The notes under the pieces were generated by a model that was not told where the DNA came from, ran no database searches, and was given only the letters and a program-made list of their open reading frames with translations. Positions 19,616 to 29,983 of a stretch of 64,000 nt of DNA are shown here, piece by piece (within the stretch, counting starts at the first letter, position 1; the number at the start of each line of letters is the position of its first letter). The translations under genes and the position numbers were made by a program. The stretch comes from Semisulcospira habei. Lineage: Eukaryota; Mollusca; Gastropoda; Semisulcospiridae. The stretch spans positions 93,368,650-93,432,649 of the forward strand of contig BTPG01000006.1 in NCBI GenBank assembly GCA_036245525.1. Reading direction: 5' to 3'.

Positions 19616-20710
19616 TGGTACACTTGCTGACATTTGCAGCCCCTGTTTGCATCTGTGCGCCTCAAGTAAAGGAGGTCTGGGGCATGCAGCTGTTTTCCGT
19701 GACTAGACACCGGGAGAGTCAGTAAATGTTGATTGCCATGATGTTAAAAAGTCGTTTGAAGACCTTACAGGAAATTGCTGTGAGCAACGCCGGGGCGAGA
19801 CCGTTTAGGTTTTTTGCAAGTTTGCTTACACTATCAGTGTTGGCCTGTGCATCAAGCCGATAAAATCGCCGTAGGAAGGTGTGTGCTTGTATATGTGTGC
19901 GGGAGGGGAGAAGGGGGGTTGGGGGTTATGGGTGGTGGTGGGGGCATTTCAGTTGCGTTTCATCTGTAACTATAAATAAAAGTGTCCACGTGGCTCAGTG
20001 TTACATGGTTGTGCCTACAGTGTTAAAGAGCTATCTGTGAGCTATCATGGTTCAGCTCTTCAACGATTGTTGCAGAGATGAGCAACAAAGCTTGACATCG
20101 GGGTAATTTTAGTTGTAGAAGTAGCACAAAACGTTTAAGAGTGTTTGTTTGTTTGTTTGTTTACAGAGTGTTCAGTCATTTCTTTGTTTGTTCGTGTTGA
20201 TGTTCTTCTTCGAATTCTTGTTGCTTTTGTTTTTGTTCCTTTAGTTCATGTGTTTTTGCTTTTTTTTTCTTCTTGTTCTTGTGTTTGTTGCTCTTGGGTT
20301 TTTTTCTAAAATTGTGTTCTTGTTGTTTTTGTTGCTCTTGGTATTCTGGTTGTTCTTGCTTCTGTTCCTGTTCTTGTTCTTTTTCTGTTATTTATATTGT
20401 CTTGTCCCTTTTGCTTGTGTGTGTGCATATGTGTTGGGTGGGGGAGGAGGGGGGTGTGTGTGGGAGGTGGGGGGGGGGGGTGGTGGAGGGTGTTTTAGTG
20501 GTTCTCGTTTCCATTAAAATGGCATTTGATAGTAAAACTTAGCATTACATGTATACGCAATGCCTCGTAAGCACATGGCTTTCCTCTGTATGTGTGTGCT
20601 GGTGACAACTAGATCTTACGCTAGTTCAAACTCATGGAAAACGTTCAGACTGCCAAAACTAACTCTCAACCCCTGCGTCAGTCAAGGCGCACACATGAAA
20701 ATGAGTCCGA
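19616..20710. other. non-coding stretch with T-rich simple sequence
   Basis: About 20140-20400 is cryptically simple (TTGTT/CTTGTT repeats); G-rich at 20436-20495. Frames through it are low-complexity artefacts. No gene seen. Confidence 0.5.
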
Positions 20711-20775
20711 CAAGTGGCATAGATCCTCATGAGCCCCCGCAACTGCTGGGGCTCATGAGGATCTATGCCTCTTGC
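20711..20775. repeat. foldback element family A, copy 9
   Basis: CAAGTGGCATAGATCC ... GGATCTATGCCTCTTG; otherwise consensus arms. Confidence 0.9.
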
Positions 20776-21265
20776 AAACAGGTTGGCGATTGCTGAAGAA
20801 ATGAATGATTACACTTGGTGGTGCCTGCCTTGTCTTTGTTTGTGGCACACGTTGCTGATAAAAGTGCCCGTACAACTTTCACGCACGACACTCTTACCAG
20901 GTCGTGCCCATTCATAAAACTGGCTGTAGTAGTGGGTGGATAGGGAAAAGAACTTCTACAAGTAATTATAGAACTGTGCCAGGACTTCGAAAACAGGATT
21001 GAACTGACTGATGTCATGTCAGTTTCGCTGGTCTTCCGAGTCTGTCATTATATGTATAACGCAGGCTTGCCGCGCGACAAGTCATGACGAACTAAACAAC
21101 AACAGTTTGGTTTTAGGACGAAAGTACGGATGCTAATAGATTGCAGTCTGGTCAGCGGCGATTTAAAAAAAAAAAGGCAGGAAATGAATGTTTAAATGCT
21201 TTATTGTGCCTGCGTGAACACACACTGACATACACGCACGTTAGTAATGATGTACTACACGCGAG
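20776..21265. other. non-coding stretch
   Basis: No gene, RNA or repeat recognised. Confidence 0.4.
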
Positions 21266-21292
21266 CGAGCGCGCGCGCGCGCACACACACAC

Positions 21293-21349
<57 letters not shown>
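21266..21349. repeat. (GC)n/(CA)n microsatellite
   Basis: GAGCGAGCGCGCGCG, then about 70 bp of CA. Confidence 0.95.
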
Positions 21350-21350
<1 letters not shown>

Positions 21351-21501
21351 CACACACTGACGCCACACAAACACAGACACACAAACACGACACAAACGGT
21401 CAGTGTGCCCTTGTAAATGAGCTTTGCATCACACCCCTATGACATACTCCTCCTCCTCCTCCTCGTTAGCAACACAGATATAAATGACACTGACTTTCTA
21501 C

Positions 21502-21550
21502 CGAGAGGCATATATCCTCATGAGCTCCTGAGGATCTGTACCTTTTGCAG
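21502..21550. repeat. foldback element family A, copy 10 (centre deleted)
   Basis: CGAGAGGCATATATCCTC, ATGAGCTCCT, then GAGGATCTGTACCTTTTG: the C-rich inner arms are lost. Confidence 0.8.
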
Positions 21551-21814
21551 ACGGGTTTGGGTTTGCTCGGGGCCCCATCCAGTATCCGTCTCTTTGACTT
21601 TCCCACCCCTGGAAGTGGTCGCCACACGGCCGAGAGATGGCGCTACGCAAATGGAGTGTTTGCAGACGACAAGCAGAGCAGACGACAATGTTTGGCGCCT
21701 GGTGAGGTCAGGCAGGGCACTGGAACAACGCGTCTCACTGAGGGGTGGGGAGGGGGGGAGGAGGGGGGGGGGCTGACACAGGATTCGGTGGAGACAGAGG
21801 GAAACTGAAGGAGA

Positions 21815-21909
21815 GATGCTAGAAACTTTATTGAAATAAAAGTTATTCTTAAATTAGAACCCGACGTGGTGTAAAAAACTTTATTGAAGTAAGAGTTATT
21901 CTTAAATCA
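21815..21909. repeat. two-copy direct repeat
   Basis: AACTTTATTGAAATAAAAGT and TTATTCTTAAATTAGAACC recur about 50 bp later with a few changes. Confidence 0.8.
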
Positions 21910-22010
21910 GAACCACATCGAAGACAATAAGCAGAGTTCCTTGACAGCGAGGACGTGCAAGCAGTAACACAGAGATCGATCTGCTCCAGTGAAAAATAAT
22001 AGTGAAGTTA

Positions 22011-22210
22011 TGTTTACGCTGAACGACTCCCAACAACGACTAAGAACGAGAGCGAATTCACAGCGGATACAAGTGTGTACCATAATCACAGACAACACTC
22101 CAAACATCTCATAGGCATAGATCCTCATGAACCCGGAGTGTTTGGAGTGTTGTCTGTGATCATTGTAAAAGCTGTTCGTTGCGGCTGGGAGTCAGTCGTT
22201 CTTTGTAAAC
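22011..22210. repeat. foldback element family B, copy 2, with half a family A hairpin inside
   Basis: Outer arms GTTTACGCTGAACGACTCCC / GGGAGTCAGTCGTTCTTTG and inner arms ATCACAGACAACACTCC / GGAGTGTTGTCTGTGAT. The centre holds AGGCATAGATCCTCATGA, the left arm of family A, without its partner. Confidence 0.8.
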
Positions 22211-22312
22211 GTAACGTCCTATTACCTGTGACAGCGCAGGTTGTCTGAGACTGATTGAACACGGTGTCAGTGCGGGAGGGAAATATTGAAGAAAGCCGCC
22301 CTCACACAGTCA

Positions 22313-22430
22313 AAAAGAAAGCAAGTCCGTTTTTTTTGTTTTTTGGGTTTTTTTTTAAGCGAGATTTTCACTGAACTACAATAGAAATCTCGCTTTGCAC
22401 AAAAATGGTCTTACTGTCTTTTGCCTTCAC
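22313..22430. repeat. foldback element family O, copy 1
   Basis: AAGCGAGATTTTCA / AGAAATCTCGCTTTG pair at the centre. Flanks AAGTCC and GGTCTTACTGTCTTTTGCC match the copy at 23.96 kb. Confidence 0.75.
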
Positions 22431-23136
22431 AAGTCAGAAAGGTCGTAGGGAGGGGCAGAGTTGTGAAAACGTTCATTCACTTTAGTACATGACTATATTG
22501 TGGGGATCACTTAAATTCCTGTCATACGTGTTGCCGGCCGGAGTGGTGTGAGTAAATACTCATAATGAACGCTGTCAATATAACCATTATGGTCGTAACG
22601 CCACTGTCAACTTTAAGTAATTTGAAGAATGCCAGTCACAAGTCACGCAACTCGAGTCACTTGTGGAAATAAGATTTAGGTCAGAATTTCAGGGATGCGT
22701 GCGCCTCCTCACGTGGATTGTGAAAAGAAGGGTAAAAAAGACTTATCTGAGGCAAAACAGCATTAAAACAACTCATTTTCATCGATAAATTCAGTTTAGC
22801 AATCAAAGTCCAGTGGGGGGGGGGGGGGGGGCATGGAGCAGATTTTTTTCACTCAGCTGGCATCACATTTCCCGCGTACAGCAAGCTGTGATGCAACAGT
22901 TCGTCCACCCGCTCTTACCGCGAAGCAGTCTGCCTCAATCACACGTCATACTGGGTGGTCTTTGCAATATTACCCTCGCACAGTTCCAGACAATAGTTCA
23001 AGCTAATACAACGACGGAAGTCGGAAACTCGTAACCTTTTGCTTGAGCATTTCAGTTCTGCTTCACAATTCTTCCATGCTTCTTTCATCATGTGTGCCTA
23101 CTCAGTCCCCAAGGGCAGGCTCAGCAGACGCCAACT
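22431..23136. other. non-coding stretch
   Basis: Poly-G at 22815-22831. Otherwise nothing recognised. Confidence 0.4.
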
Positions 23137-23228
23137 GCAAGAGGCATAGATCCTCATGAGCCCCCGCATCTATAGATTCTCATGAGCCACCGCAGATGCG
23201 GGGGCTCATGAGGATCTATGCCTCTTGC
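23137..23228. repeat. foldback element family A, copy 11, with duplicated left arm
   Basis: GCAAGAGGCATAGATCC and CCCCCGCATC are followed by a second left-arm segment TATAGATTCTCATGAGCC before the single right arm TGCGGGGGCTCATGAGG ... GCCTCTTGC. The second segment belongs to the TTC sub-group, so two variants are joined. Confidence 0.88.
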
Positions 23229-23348
23229 TATCATAAGAAAATAAGAAAAAGTGCTATTTATAGTTTGTTTGTTTGTTTTTTTGCTTTGGTGTGTGTGTGT
23301 GTATGTGCGTTGTTTGTCTTGTTGTTGTATTTATTTATTTATTTATCT

Positions 23349-23440
23349 TTATCTTTTCGGGGGGGGGGGGAGGTGGGGAGGGAGGCGGGGGCGGGGGGGG
23401 GGGAAGGGAGGGAGGCGGGGAGGGGAGGGGAGGGGAGTAT
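23349..23440. repeat. G-rich low-complexity DNA
   Basis: GGGGAGGG-type repetition with several G4-capable runs; a second poly-G at 23539-23552. Confidence 0.85.
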
Positions 23441-23785
23441 GAAGGCTAATAAAATCCGACGTGCCTCCAATATATACTGTTGAGCAGTTGTTTTTCCATA
23501 CTTTTTCTTTCTTACTTGTATGTTTTTGGGGGAAGGGATGGGGGGGGGGGGGGGATTTTTTACTTTCTTGTTCTCGCTCCCGTTTTGCCATCTCATGGCC
23601 AATTTCGTTCTTTCCTGTCCCAAGGTCCTTTTCCTCCCGTGTTGTATTGTGCGTAAGGGGACAAATGAAGCTAGTTGTCCTTGGCCTGTGAGCAATGCTT
23701 AGTGTGTTCTTATGAATGGCAGAGATGATAGGTCCATTGATGTATTACGTTCCCAGTCTTCAGCCAACACCAGTCATCTGCTTTT

Positions 23786-23849
23786 TCAATAGGCACCGAT
23801 CTTCATGGTTCCCTGCGGGATTTGGGAGCCCATGAAGGTCAGTGCCTCC
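23786..23849. repeat. foldback element family A, diverged copy
   Basis: AATAGGCACCGATCTTCATG and CATGAAGGTCAGTGCCTCC still pair, with CACCGATC / GGTCAGTG variants. Confidence 0.65.
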
Positions 23850-23963
23850 GCGTCAGTCATGGCTAGCTAACATTCACATCTATGTTCTTTCAATCCAGGA
23901 GCCGCCTTTACCGTGTACAAATATCACTGGAGTACACAGCAGATTCAAACTCGTACTCCGGGA

Positions 23964-24066
23964 GGGCAAAAGACAGTAAGTCCATGTTTTTGTACAGCGA
24001 GATTTCAGTTCTTGTAATGCAATACACTTCTCGCTTTTCACAAAAGGGGCTTACTTGTCTTTTGCC
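23964..24066. repeat. foldback element family O, copy 2
   Basis: Starts GGGCAAAAGACAGTAAGTCC and ends GGCTTACTTGTCTTTTGCC, with inner AGCGAGATTTCAG / TCTCGCTTTTCAC. The most complete O copy. Confidence 0.8.
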
Positions 24067-24210
24067 TTCACAAGGCATTGTCCTTCTCTTTTGCGAACAG
24101 TGACTACAACCTACTAGAGAGGTCTCGTTTGAAACGCACGACCCCCAAGAACGAACGAGAGCGAAGACTCGGAGGATAATCAGACAGGACCATAAGCACA
24201 AACGGCATCT

Positions 24211-24303
24211 TCAAGAGGCATAGATCATCATGATCCCGGAGCTATCGCAGAGCACCTTGCTTAGTGGCTGGCGTAGGACTAAGCTCACTCGTGCAACTGA
24301 GGC
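24211..24303. repeat. chimera of half family A and half family J
   Basis: CAAGAGGCATAGATCATC (left arm A) is joined to GAGCACCTTGCTTAGTGGC ... GGACTAAGCTCACT (right arm of family J, complete at 54.85 kb). Confidence 0.75.
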
Positions 24304-24451
24304 CTGGTTCCGTCCTGGCCGGCTTTTAAGTTTTGTAAGCCGATAAAGAGCATTTGATAGGGACAGTCGGTAGGTTTGCTGAAAGTGTATAGAAGAGGCT
24401 TCTCTCAGCGAAACCCTCTGTTACTCTTTGGCTTAAGGTGGATGAATGGCG

Positions 24452-24532
24452 TTAACACTTTCGAGACGTGTCGCATCCGGATTCGCGGCTTTAAGCCGCA
24501 AATCCGGATTCGGCGCTTCTCAAATGAGTTAA
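24452..24532. repeat. foldback element family E, copy 2
   Basis: TTAACACTTTCGAGACGTGT ... CGCTTCTCAAATGAGTTAA; centre GCGGCTTTAAGCCGC. Bounded by TTAA. Confidence 0.85.
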
Positions 24533-24836
24533 CCTTTGACCTGTGACAAGCGCTAGACAATGGATCGTTTGAATGTGGTCCTACTTACGTTCGTCATTCA
24601 CACACCCCACAAAATGTTTCAGAATATGAAATACAATTAACTTCGCTTACACGCGCTTAACCGCAGGTCGCATCTAACAAAACTCTGACACTGATGAATT
24701 TTTTTTTTCAAGAAGTCAGTCCAAACCACACTTTTCCCATATAAATTACTGACTCCGCTTACAACTAACTTCGGTTATATCAGCGGTCCCGTGGTATTTT
24801 ACGATGTTCGTAGTTCACGGTATATTAAATTCAAGT
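24533..24836. other. non-coding spacer
   Basis: Nothing recognised. Confidence 0.4.
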
Positions 24837-24979
24837 TTAACCCTTTTAGCCCCGGATCCCAACAGCAGGAGATGGCTTGACCGTGATATCATGGTCAAGT
24901 CATCTCCTGCAACTGGTACTAGTCGTTAGGCAACACCTCCAAAATTTGATAAATTGGACCTTGGGGCTAAAAGGGTTAA
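24837..24979. repeat. foldback element family C, copy 2 (short form)
   Basis: TTAACCCTTTTAGCCCC ... GGGGCTAAAAGGGTTAA, clean TTAA ends, 143 bp. The centre is reduced to GACCGTGATATCATGGTC and one outer arm is shortened. Confidence 0.92.
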
Positions 24980-25448
24980 GGTTTGTGCCGTGCACGCATC
25001 AGCCGGCTACTTACTCGTAGGCATACCGGTGTCTTAGGTTTCCGTTTTCAGGTTTCGAAAATTGCATTTAAAAAAAAAAAAAAACAACCCAGCTAGAACA
25101 ACATTCCTTTCCACTCTGTTTTGACAAATCTAATTACACAAACATTTTATTTTGCTTTCAGATTTCGCCGGGCGTGCGAACCGCCACCAAAGCACTATGT
25201 GTCGAGTCAGTACGACTTGAAAAGGACAGTTTGTGAAGTCGAGACGAGAAAGAGAGTTGTTCTTTCTTTCTTTCTTTCTTTCTTTTTTCACGGCCGCAGC
25301 TCAAATATGCTGTAAAATGCAAATATTGGTCCTGGACGGTCAATATTGTTCTTTTGTTTCCCAGTCTCACGCTCAACCCCCGCCGACCTACACCGTATGA
25401 AAGGACAGAGATGTAAATCACAACGTGAGATCCAAGATTGAGATTTTG
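24980..25448. other. non-coding stretch
   Basis: Poly-A at 25070-25084 and (CTTT)n at about 25261-25285. No gene recognised. Confidence 0.45.
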
Positions 25449-25514
25449 GCAAGCGGCATGGATTCTTATGAGCCCCTGCGACTGCGGGCGCTCATGAGAA
25501 TCTATGCCTTTTGG
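25449..25514. repeat. foldback element family A, copy 12
   Basis: GCAAGCGGCATGGATTC ... GAATCTATGCCTTTTGG; TTC/GAA sub-group. Confidence 0.87.
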
Positions 25515-25815
25515 AGATGTTACGTTCATGTGCACCTATGCCTCTTTCAAACAGAAAGGATGGTTGAGGGCTTTTCGTCAGAGGAAGTGCAGACGAGGCA
25601 AAACGGAGGGTGTTGGACAAGCCGATGCCCAGGGGTCGAACTTAGGGTCACACCGGCACACAAAGGCCCGGGTTTCAGTCTCTGTGCGATGAAGGGGCTT
25701 ACCGGTAGTTTCTGTCCTGTTCGTAAATGCCGTTTGAACATGTGGAAAGCCGGCACATGATCCGGACCAAAACCGTGCTAAGAGTGTAAAATGCAGTGAA
25801 ACAACAAACAGAGAT

Positions 25816-26397
25816 TGGTTGGTTGTATATTGCTTAACGTCCTGACAGCAACATGACTTTCTCAGGGCGTTCATGCAGTGCTTGTGAAAACAACCCAGAC
25901 TGAATGTGTGTCGCCAGCCGGTCTAATATGCTAAATAAACCTAAGTATGTTAGGGAAGCTGCACTTTCATGCTAATTTATTGTACCCTAGTTTACACAAT
26001 AAAAAGTTGAAAATCATCATAATTATAAAATTTGTACAGGGAAATTACTATAATTTTTTTTTAACTCATTCGAGACGTGTCGCCTCCGGATACGCGGCGC
26101 GGCATAAGCCGCATATCCGCAGGCGGCACGTCTTGAATGAGTTAACCGCCAACACATAAAAGGCTTTTAGACAATTTATCAGCACACATGTAATATCAAG
26201 AGCTACAGGCAGCGCAGACAATAGGAAGAGTTTAAAAACGGAAAATACAGGTGAATCGGCCAAGGGTAGACAGAACCGCGCCCCAGACGAAGGGGGAAAA
26301 AAACCAAAAAACAAAAAAAAAACACCCGGTGGGACTCTGGGAACTAAAAAGTATCAATCCCCACCCAGGTCCCCCAGGGTAGATCCGGGTAGGGTAA
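25816..26397 (-). mobile_element. SINE-like retroposon (SINE-B), copy 1, interrupted
   Basis: Read on the minus strand it ends GACGTTAAGCAATATACAAC plus an AACC-type tail. It shares CAGCAACATGACTTTCTCAG and TCGCCAGCCGGTC with the copy at 55339-55716. A family E foldback (26061-26145) and about 110 bp of other DNA are inserted. It ends near CCCCCAGGGTAGATCCGGG. Confidence 0.75.
26061..26145. repeat. foldback element family E, copy 3, nested in SINE-B
   Basis: TTAACTCATTCGAGACGTGT ... ACGTCTTGAATGAGTTAA; 85 bp bounded by TTAA. GATACGCGGC / GCCGCATATC pair at the centre. Confidence 0.9.
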
Positions 26398-26576
26398 CAA
26401 AAAGAGGATAACTGACGGAACTCTTTGAGATGTCAACCCAAGGTCAGGCAAAACAGTGCACGCAAACATAATTATCAGTTTAGAGAATGACACGGACAAT
26501 GTAAATATAATACAAAGAATAAAAGTCATATTTTGACAGGCTAGTGATTCACTTGACTGACACATGAATCCGAAAA

Positions 26577-26877
26577 CAGCGCCGGATCAATCAGTTTTCA
26601 AGGCGGGGGTGCTCAACTTTTTTTTTTTTTTTTTTTTCTATTGCCAGGGTCTAGTATAGTATATCAAAACACCACAACCGAAACTGTTCTTCTGACCTTT
26701 TTGAAAGTTTCTAACTGGTGTTACGTACGGCACAGAAACACAAGCGTTACAGCTCAATTTTAAACACACTTATTTATAGTTTTATGCCAGCCGAGGGGGG
26801 TGCTGTAGTACCAAAGCACCCACCCCCACCCCCCTCCCACCCACCCCCCCCCCCCCCCACCCCGGGATACGGCCCTG
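26577..26877. mobile_element. non-autonomous hAT-like element, 5-bp TSD (copy b)
   Basis: Starts CAGCGCCGGATCAATCAG, ends GATACGGCCCTG, flanked by GAAAA on both sides (26572-26576 and 26878-26882). Its interior (AGTTTCTAACTGGTGTTACG) is almost identical to the copy at 43906. Confidence 0.88.
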
Positions 26878-26960
26878 GAAAATATGCGCTGCGCTTGGAC
26901 TATCACTATGAAAGGCGTATTAACCCCTCAACTGCCAGGGCAAGGTGACGCTACACATCT

Positions 26961-27026
26961 GCAAGAGACATAAATCCTCATGAGCCCCCGCTGTCGCGGG
27001 GGCTCATGAGGATTTATGTCTCTTGT
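26961..27026. repeat. foldback element family A, copy 13 (compensatory variant)
   Basis: GCAAGAGACATAAATCC pairs with GGATTTATGTCTCTTG. Two consensus positions changed (GAGGC to GAGAC; AGATCC to AAATCC), both with matching changes opposite. Upstream TTAACCCCTCAACTGCCAG (26920) is a full-length family A terminus. Confidence 0.95.
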
Positions 27027-27055
27027 TAGTTCTATGTTCTTTATGCATTTTCTTT

Positions 27056-27569
27056 TAAATCCCTTCTATTTATAGAAGGGACTTTTAAGGACGGGTGGGG
27101 CGAATTTAATAGCATGTCCATGATGTCAAAGGCAATGATGTCAAACCTCTAACAATTGAAGTAACAAGATAAAAATTACGTCATGTCTAGTTACGCTAAC
27201 CTCGCTGCTGTGAACGTACATTTGGCGCGAAGCGCCGTATGTGCGTATGTATGTATGTGTGTGCGTATGTATGCAAACAAGAGAATCTCCGATATGTCTG
27301 TACACACAAGCTTGAAACTTGGCGAAATACTTTCTTAAAGGGGTGGCTAAGAGAGCCTCCGAGCATTTTGTAATTGAATGTCTCATTGAAGACATAAACA
27401 ACCGTTTATAGGAAGTTGGTTGACCCAGATTAGAGTCCGCAATATTTGTCATAGTTACTTGAACTTTTGCATATAGCTAGTTTGGAGAAAGACATTAGAT
27501 GAGTTGTTAGCAGCTTTGTATCTTTTCAACTTCGGTAAAAATTAATTCTTTTCAGAAAATAATTAAAAC

Positions 27570-27570
<1 letters not shown>
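27056..27570 (+). repeat. dispersed repeat Q, copy 2, proximal part
   Basis: Matches 7960-8575 in reverse complement (e.g. CTTCTATTTATAGAAGGGAC, CTAACCTCGCTGCTGTGAAC). Its distal part resumes near 29290, so about 1.7 kb was inserted, including a LINE. Confidence 0.8.

Positions 27571-27572
<2 letters not shown>

Positions 27573-27614
<42 letters not shown>
27573..27614. repeat. poly-A tract (42 A)
   Basis: Uninterrupted run of A at the break in repeat Q, possibly a retroposon tail. Confidence 0.95.
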
Positions 27615-27616
<2 letters not shown>

Positions 27617-27707
27617 AACTTCACTTCTAGAGAAAGTTAGACAGTGCCGGTGACGTAAAAGAAGCAACTCCGACACCACGCAGACACTGATACTCTAAAT
27701 AATACGT

Positions 27708-27831
<124 letters not shown>

Positions 27832-27860
27832 CGCTCTTTCTCACACATATGCGCGCATCT

Positions 27861-27918
27861 CCAAGAGGCATCGATCCTCATGTGCCCGGAGGGTGCATGA
27901 ACATCTATGCCTCTTGAA
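27861..27918. repeat. foldback element family A, copy 14 (alternative centre)
   Basis: CCAAGAGGCATCGATCCTC ... GAACATCTATGCCTCTTGA; centre GTGCCCGGAGGGTGC. Outer flanks GCGCGCATCT / AGATGTTTGCAGCGCGC extend the pairing, as in family B copies. Confidence 0.8.
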
Positions 27919-28031
27919 GATGTTTGCAGCGCGCGCATGCACGCACACACACGCACATCGACGCGCTTTCAGAAGAGCATGCAGGTGTACTTAGTAGAGC
28001 ATGTAGCTAGGAAAAGTCAACCTGATTTCAC

Positions 28032-29177
28032 ACAAATTATCATCATCATCATCATCAGTCCCTTGCCCGAACTGGGCGTTGGGGGGACTGAAAGGCAGCA
28101 GCAACAGACAGTGCTCTCCACTGAGTTCTATTTTGGGCGGTGGCAAGCAAGTCTGGCATCTCGAGTTCGGTCCATTCTTTTATGTTTGCGACCCAACTCT
28201 TTCTCTGACGACCTCGCCGACGACTTCCTTCGAGAGTGCCTTGGAGGATAGTCTTGGACAAGGTGTTGTGTCGGGTCACGTGGCCAAACCAAGCAAGCTT
28301 GCGCCGTTTCACAGTTGCCAGAAGGGGTTCATGTGGGCCCACCAGGGAAGTGACGATGCTCCGTACATATTCGTTGGTCTTGTGCTCGCGGTACGAGATG
28401 CGGAGCAACTTCCTCAGGCACTTGTTCTCAAAGGCCTGGATTTTCTTTTCTGAGTCTGCAAGCAGTGTCCAAGTCTCACAGCCGTAGAGTAGAATAGACA
28501 CTACGAGGGACTTGTAAAGCCTGTACTTGATGGTGAAGCTGATGGAGTTACTTCGCCATATCCTGTCCAGCCTGGCCATTGCGGATGTTGCTGTACCTAT
28601 CCTGATACGGATCTCTGCTATGCAACTACCGTCTTTGGACAGGGTGGCTCCCAAGTACTTGAAGCTATTGACCTCTTCTAGCTTCTGGCCGTTCATGTGA
28701 ATGTTGCTGCTGCTGTCGCTTGTGGTGTTGATCATCACTTTGCTTTTATCCGTACTGATCTCCATGCCATAAGACCCTGCGCTACTTGAAAGTTTGTCTG
28801 TCAGGTTTTGGAGCTCACTATTGCTGCCTGCCATGAGGTCAATGTCGTTTGCGAATCGAAGATTGCACAGGGATCTGCCACCAATAGAGATTGAAGTATG
28901 GTGGTCGTGGAGGGTTTCCTGCATGATCTTCTCCAGGAATATGTTGAAAAGGACAGGAGAGAGCAGGCATCCTTGACGGACACCGATCGTCGTCCTGAAG
29001 AACTCGCCTGACTGATTGTTAAGTAGAACTGCGCTGCAGGCGTTCTTGTAAAGCGCTTCTATCATTTGGATCAGTCCCTCCTCTATGTTGAACGATCTCA
29101 TGACTTGCCAGACTGAAATTGTACCGTGAAATTCTAGTTTTGTCACCATTTTCCCAAGTCTTGAATCGAAAGCGAAT
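28032..29177 (-). mobile_element. 5'-truncated LINE-2b copy
   Basis: Minus-strand non-LTR retrotransposon with a (GAT)n-type 3' tail (complement of 28039-28057). Flanks CTGATTTCAC (28022-28031) and CTGATATCAC (29178-29187) form a possible 10-bp TSD with one mismatch. It lies in the interval interrupting repeat Q. Confidence 0.8.
28055..29149 (-). pseudogene. non-LTR retrotransposon reverse transcriptase, second lineage
   Basis: A 364-codon open frame covering the middle and end of an RT. Visible motifs: GVRQGCLLSPVLFNIF near residue 57, LRFANDIDLMAG near residue 97, YGMEISTDKSKVM, SFKYLGATLSKDG, LLYGCETWTLLAD, IQAFENKCLRKLLRIS, KRRKLAWFGHVTRH and a basic RRRGRQRKSW stretch. The catalytic motif normally reads FADD. 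Here it is FAND, so the first catalytic Asp is Asn and the product should be inactive. The N-terminal endonuclease and the first RT motifs are missing; AFD near 29165 may be the last trace of the first catalytic motif. Its tail and sequence differ from the TAAG-tailed family, so it is a separate lineage. Clade not assigned. Confidence 0.9.
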
Positions 29178-29289
29178 CTGATATCACGTTAAATAAAAAT
29201 TACGTAAAAAAAAAAATACGTCATGAAAAATGACGTTTGACAAACCAATGACGCGTATGCACTGCGCGCGCCCCTTCTAGAGTTCACTT

Positions 29290-29440
29290 TGACGCATTGA
29301 CACTTCAGCGAGGCTTTTTTTCAGAAGGAGATATTTCAACATCAGAATCAAGTCAAAGACAAAAGGTAGAGACCCTTGACAACGAAGACATCTCTCATAT
29401 AGAAGGGACTTTGTGGGTTATGGTTCATCCCATCTTGTTG
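29290..29440 (+). repeat. dispersed repeat Q, copy 2, distal part
   Basis: GACAAAAGGTAGAGACCC and GAAGGGACTTTGTGGGTTAT match the complement of 7363-7450. Confidence 0.7.
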
Positions 29441-29972
29441 GTTTTTTTTTTTCCCCAGGTATATCAAGTTGTGTTCTTCACGCGAATGTCGGTCAGTGTG
29501 CAATCGTTTCAGACGCGAAGTTGGGTTAACGACATGTTACACCAGTGTAATGTTTAGGTACAGCGGCCTACACAACGAGAGGATAGAGTGCGAGGTTGGT
29601 TAGTTTGGCCGGGTTTCACGTGAATCGGAGCTGTGATGATGAACGGTCCTAAGCGGCGGTTTATATGGGGCAGGAACAGGCAGCTGTTGCCTATGGATTA
29701 CGACCTAAATACTGATTAATTCAGATGCACTCTAGCTGTGCCGCTTTCATTTGTCAGGACATTTCAACGAACAAGCGGCTATAACAAGTCCGCCACTTTT
29801 TGCCTGGGCCTTCAGTCAGAGAGACCAAAGTAGCATGCAGGTGCTTTAGTCTCCCTACAGATTTGTCTAGGACTACATCTGCAAAACGTTGATTCACGTG
29901 ACTACAAATAATTGGCCACAATGGCAGAGGGTTTTCCTGTGCTATTTTTCACAATAAACAAAATACGTCACT
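29441..29972. other. non-coding stretch with a SINE-C fragment
   Basis: GGTTGGTTAGTTTGGCCGGG at 29593 and the following 115 bp resemble the SINE-C pieces at 33.1 and 42.6 kb (TTGCCTATGGATTACGAC). Nothing else seen. Confidence 0.5.
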
Positions 29973-29983
29973 TTCCCTGGAGT

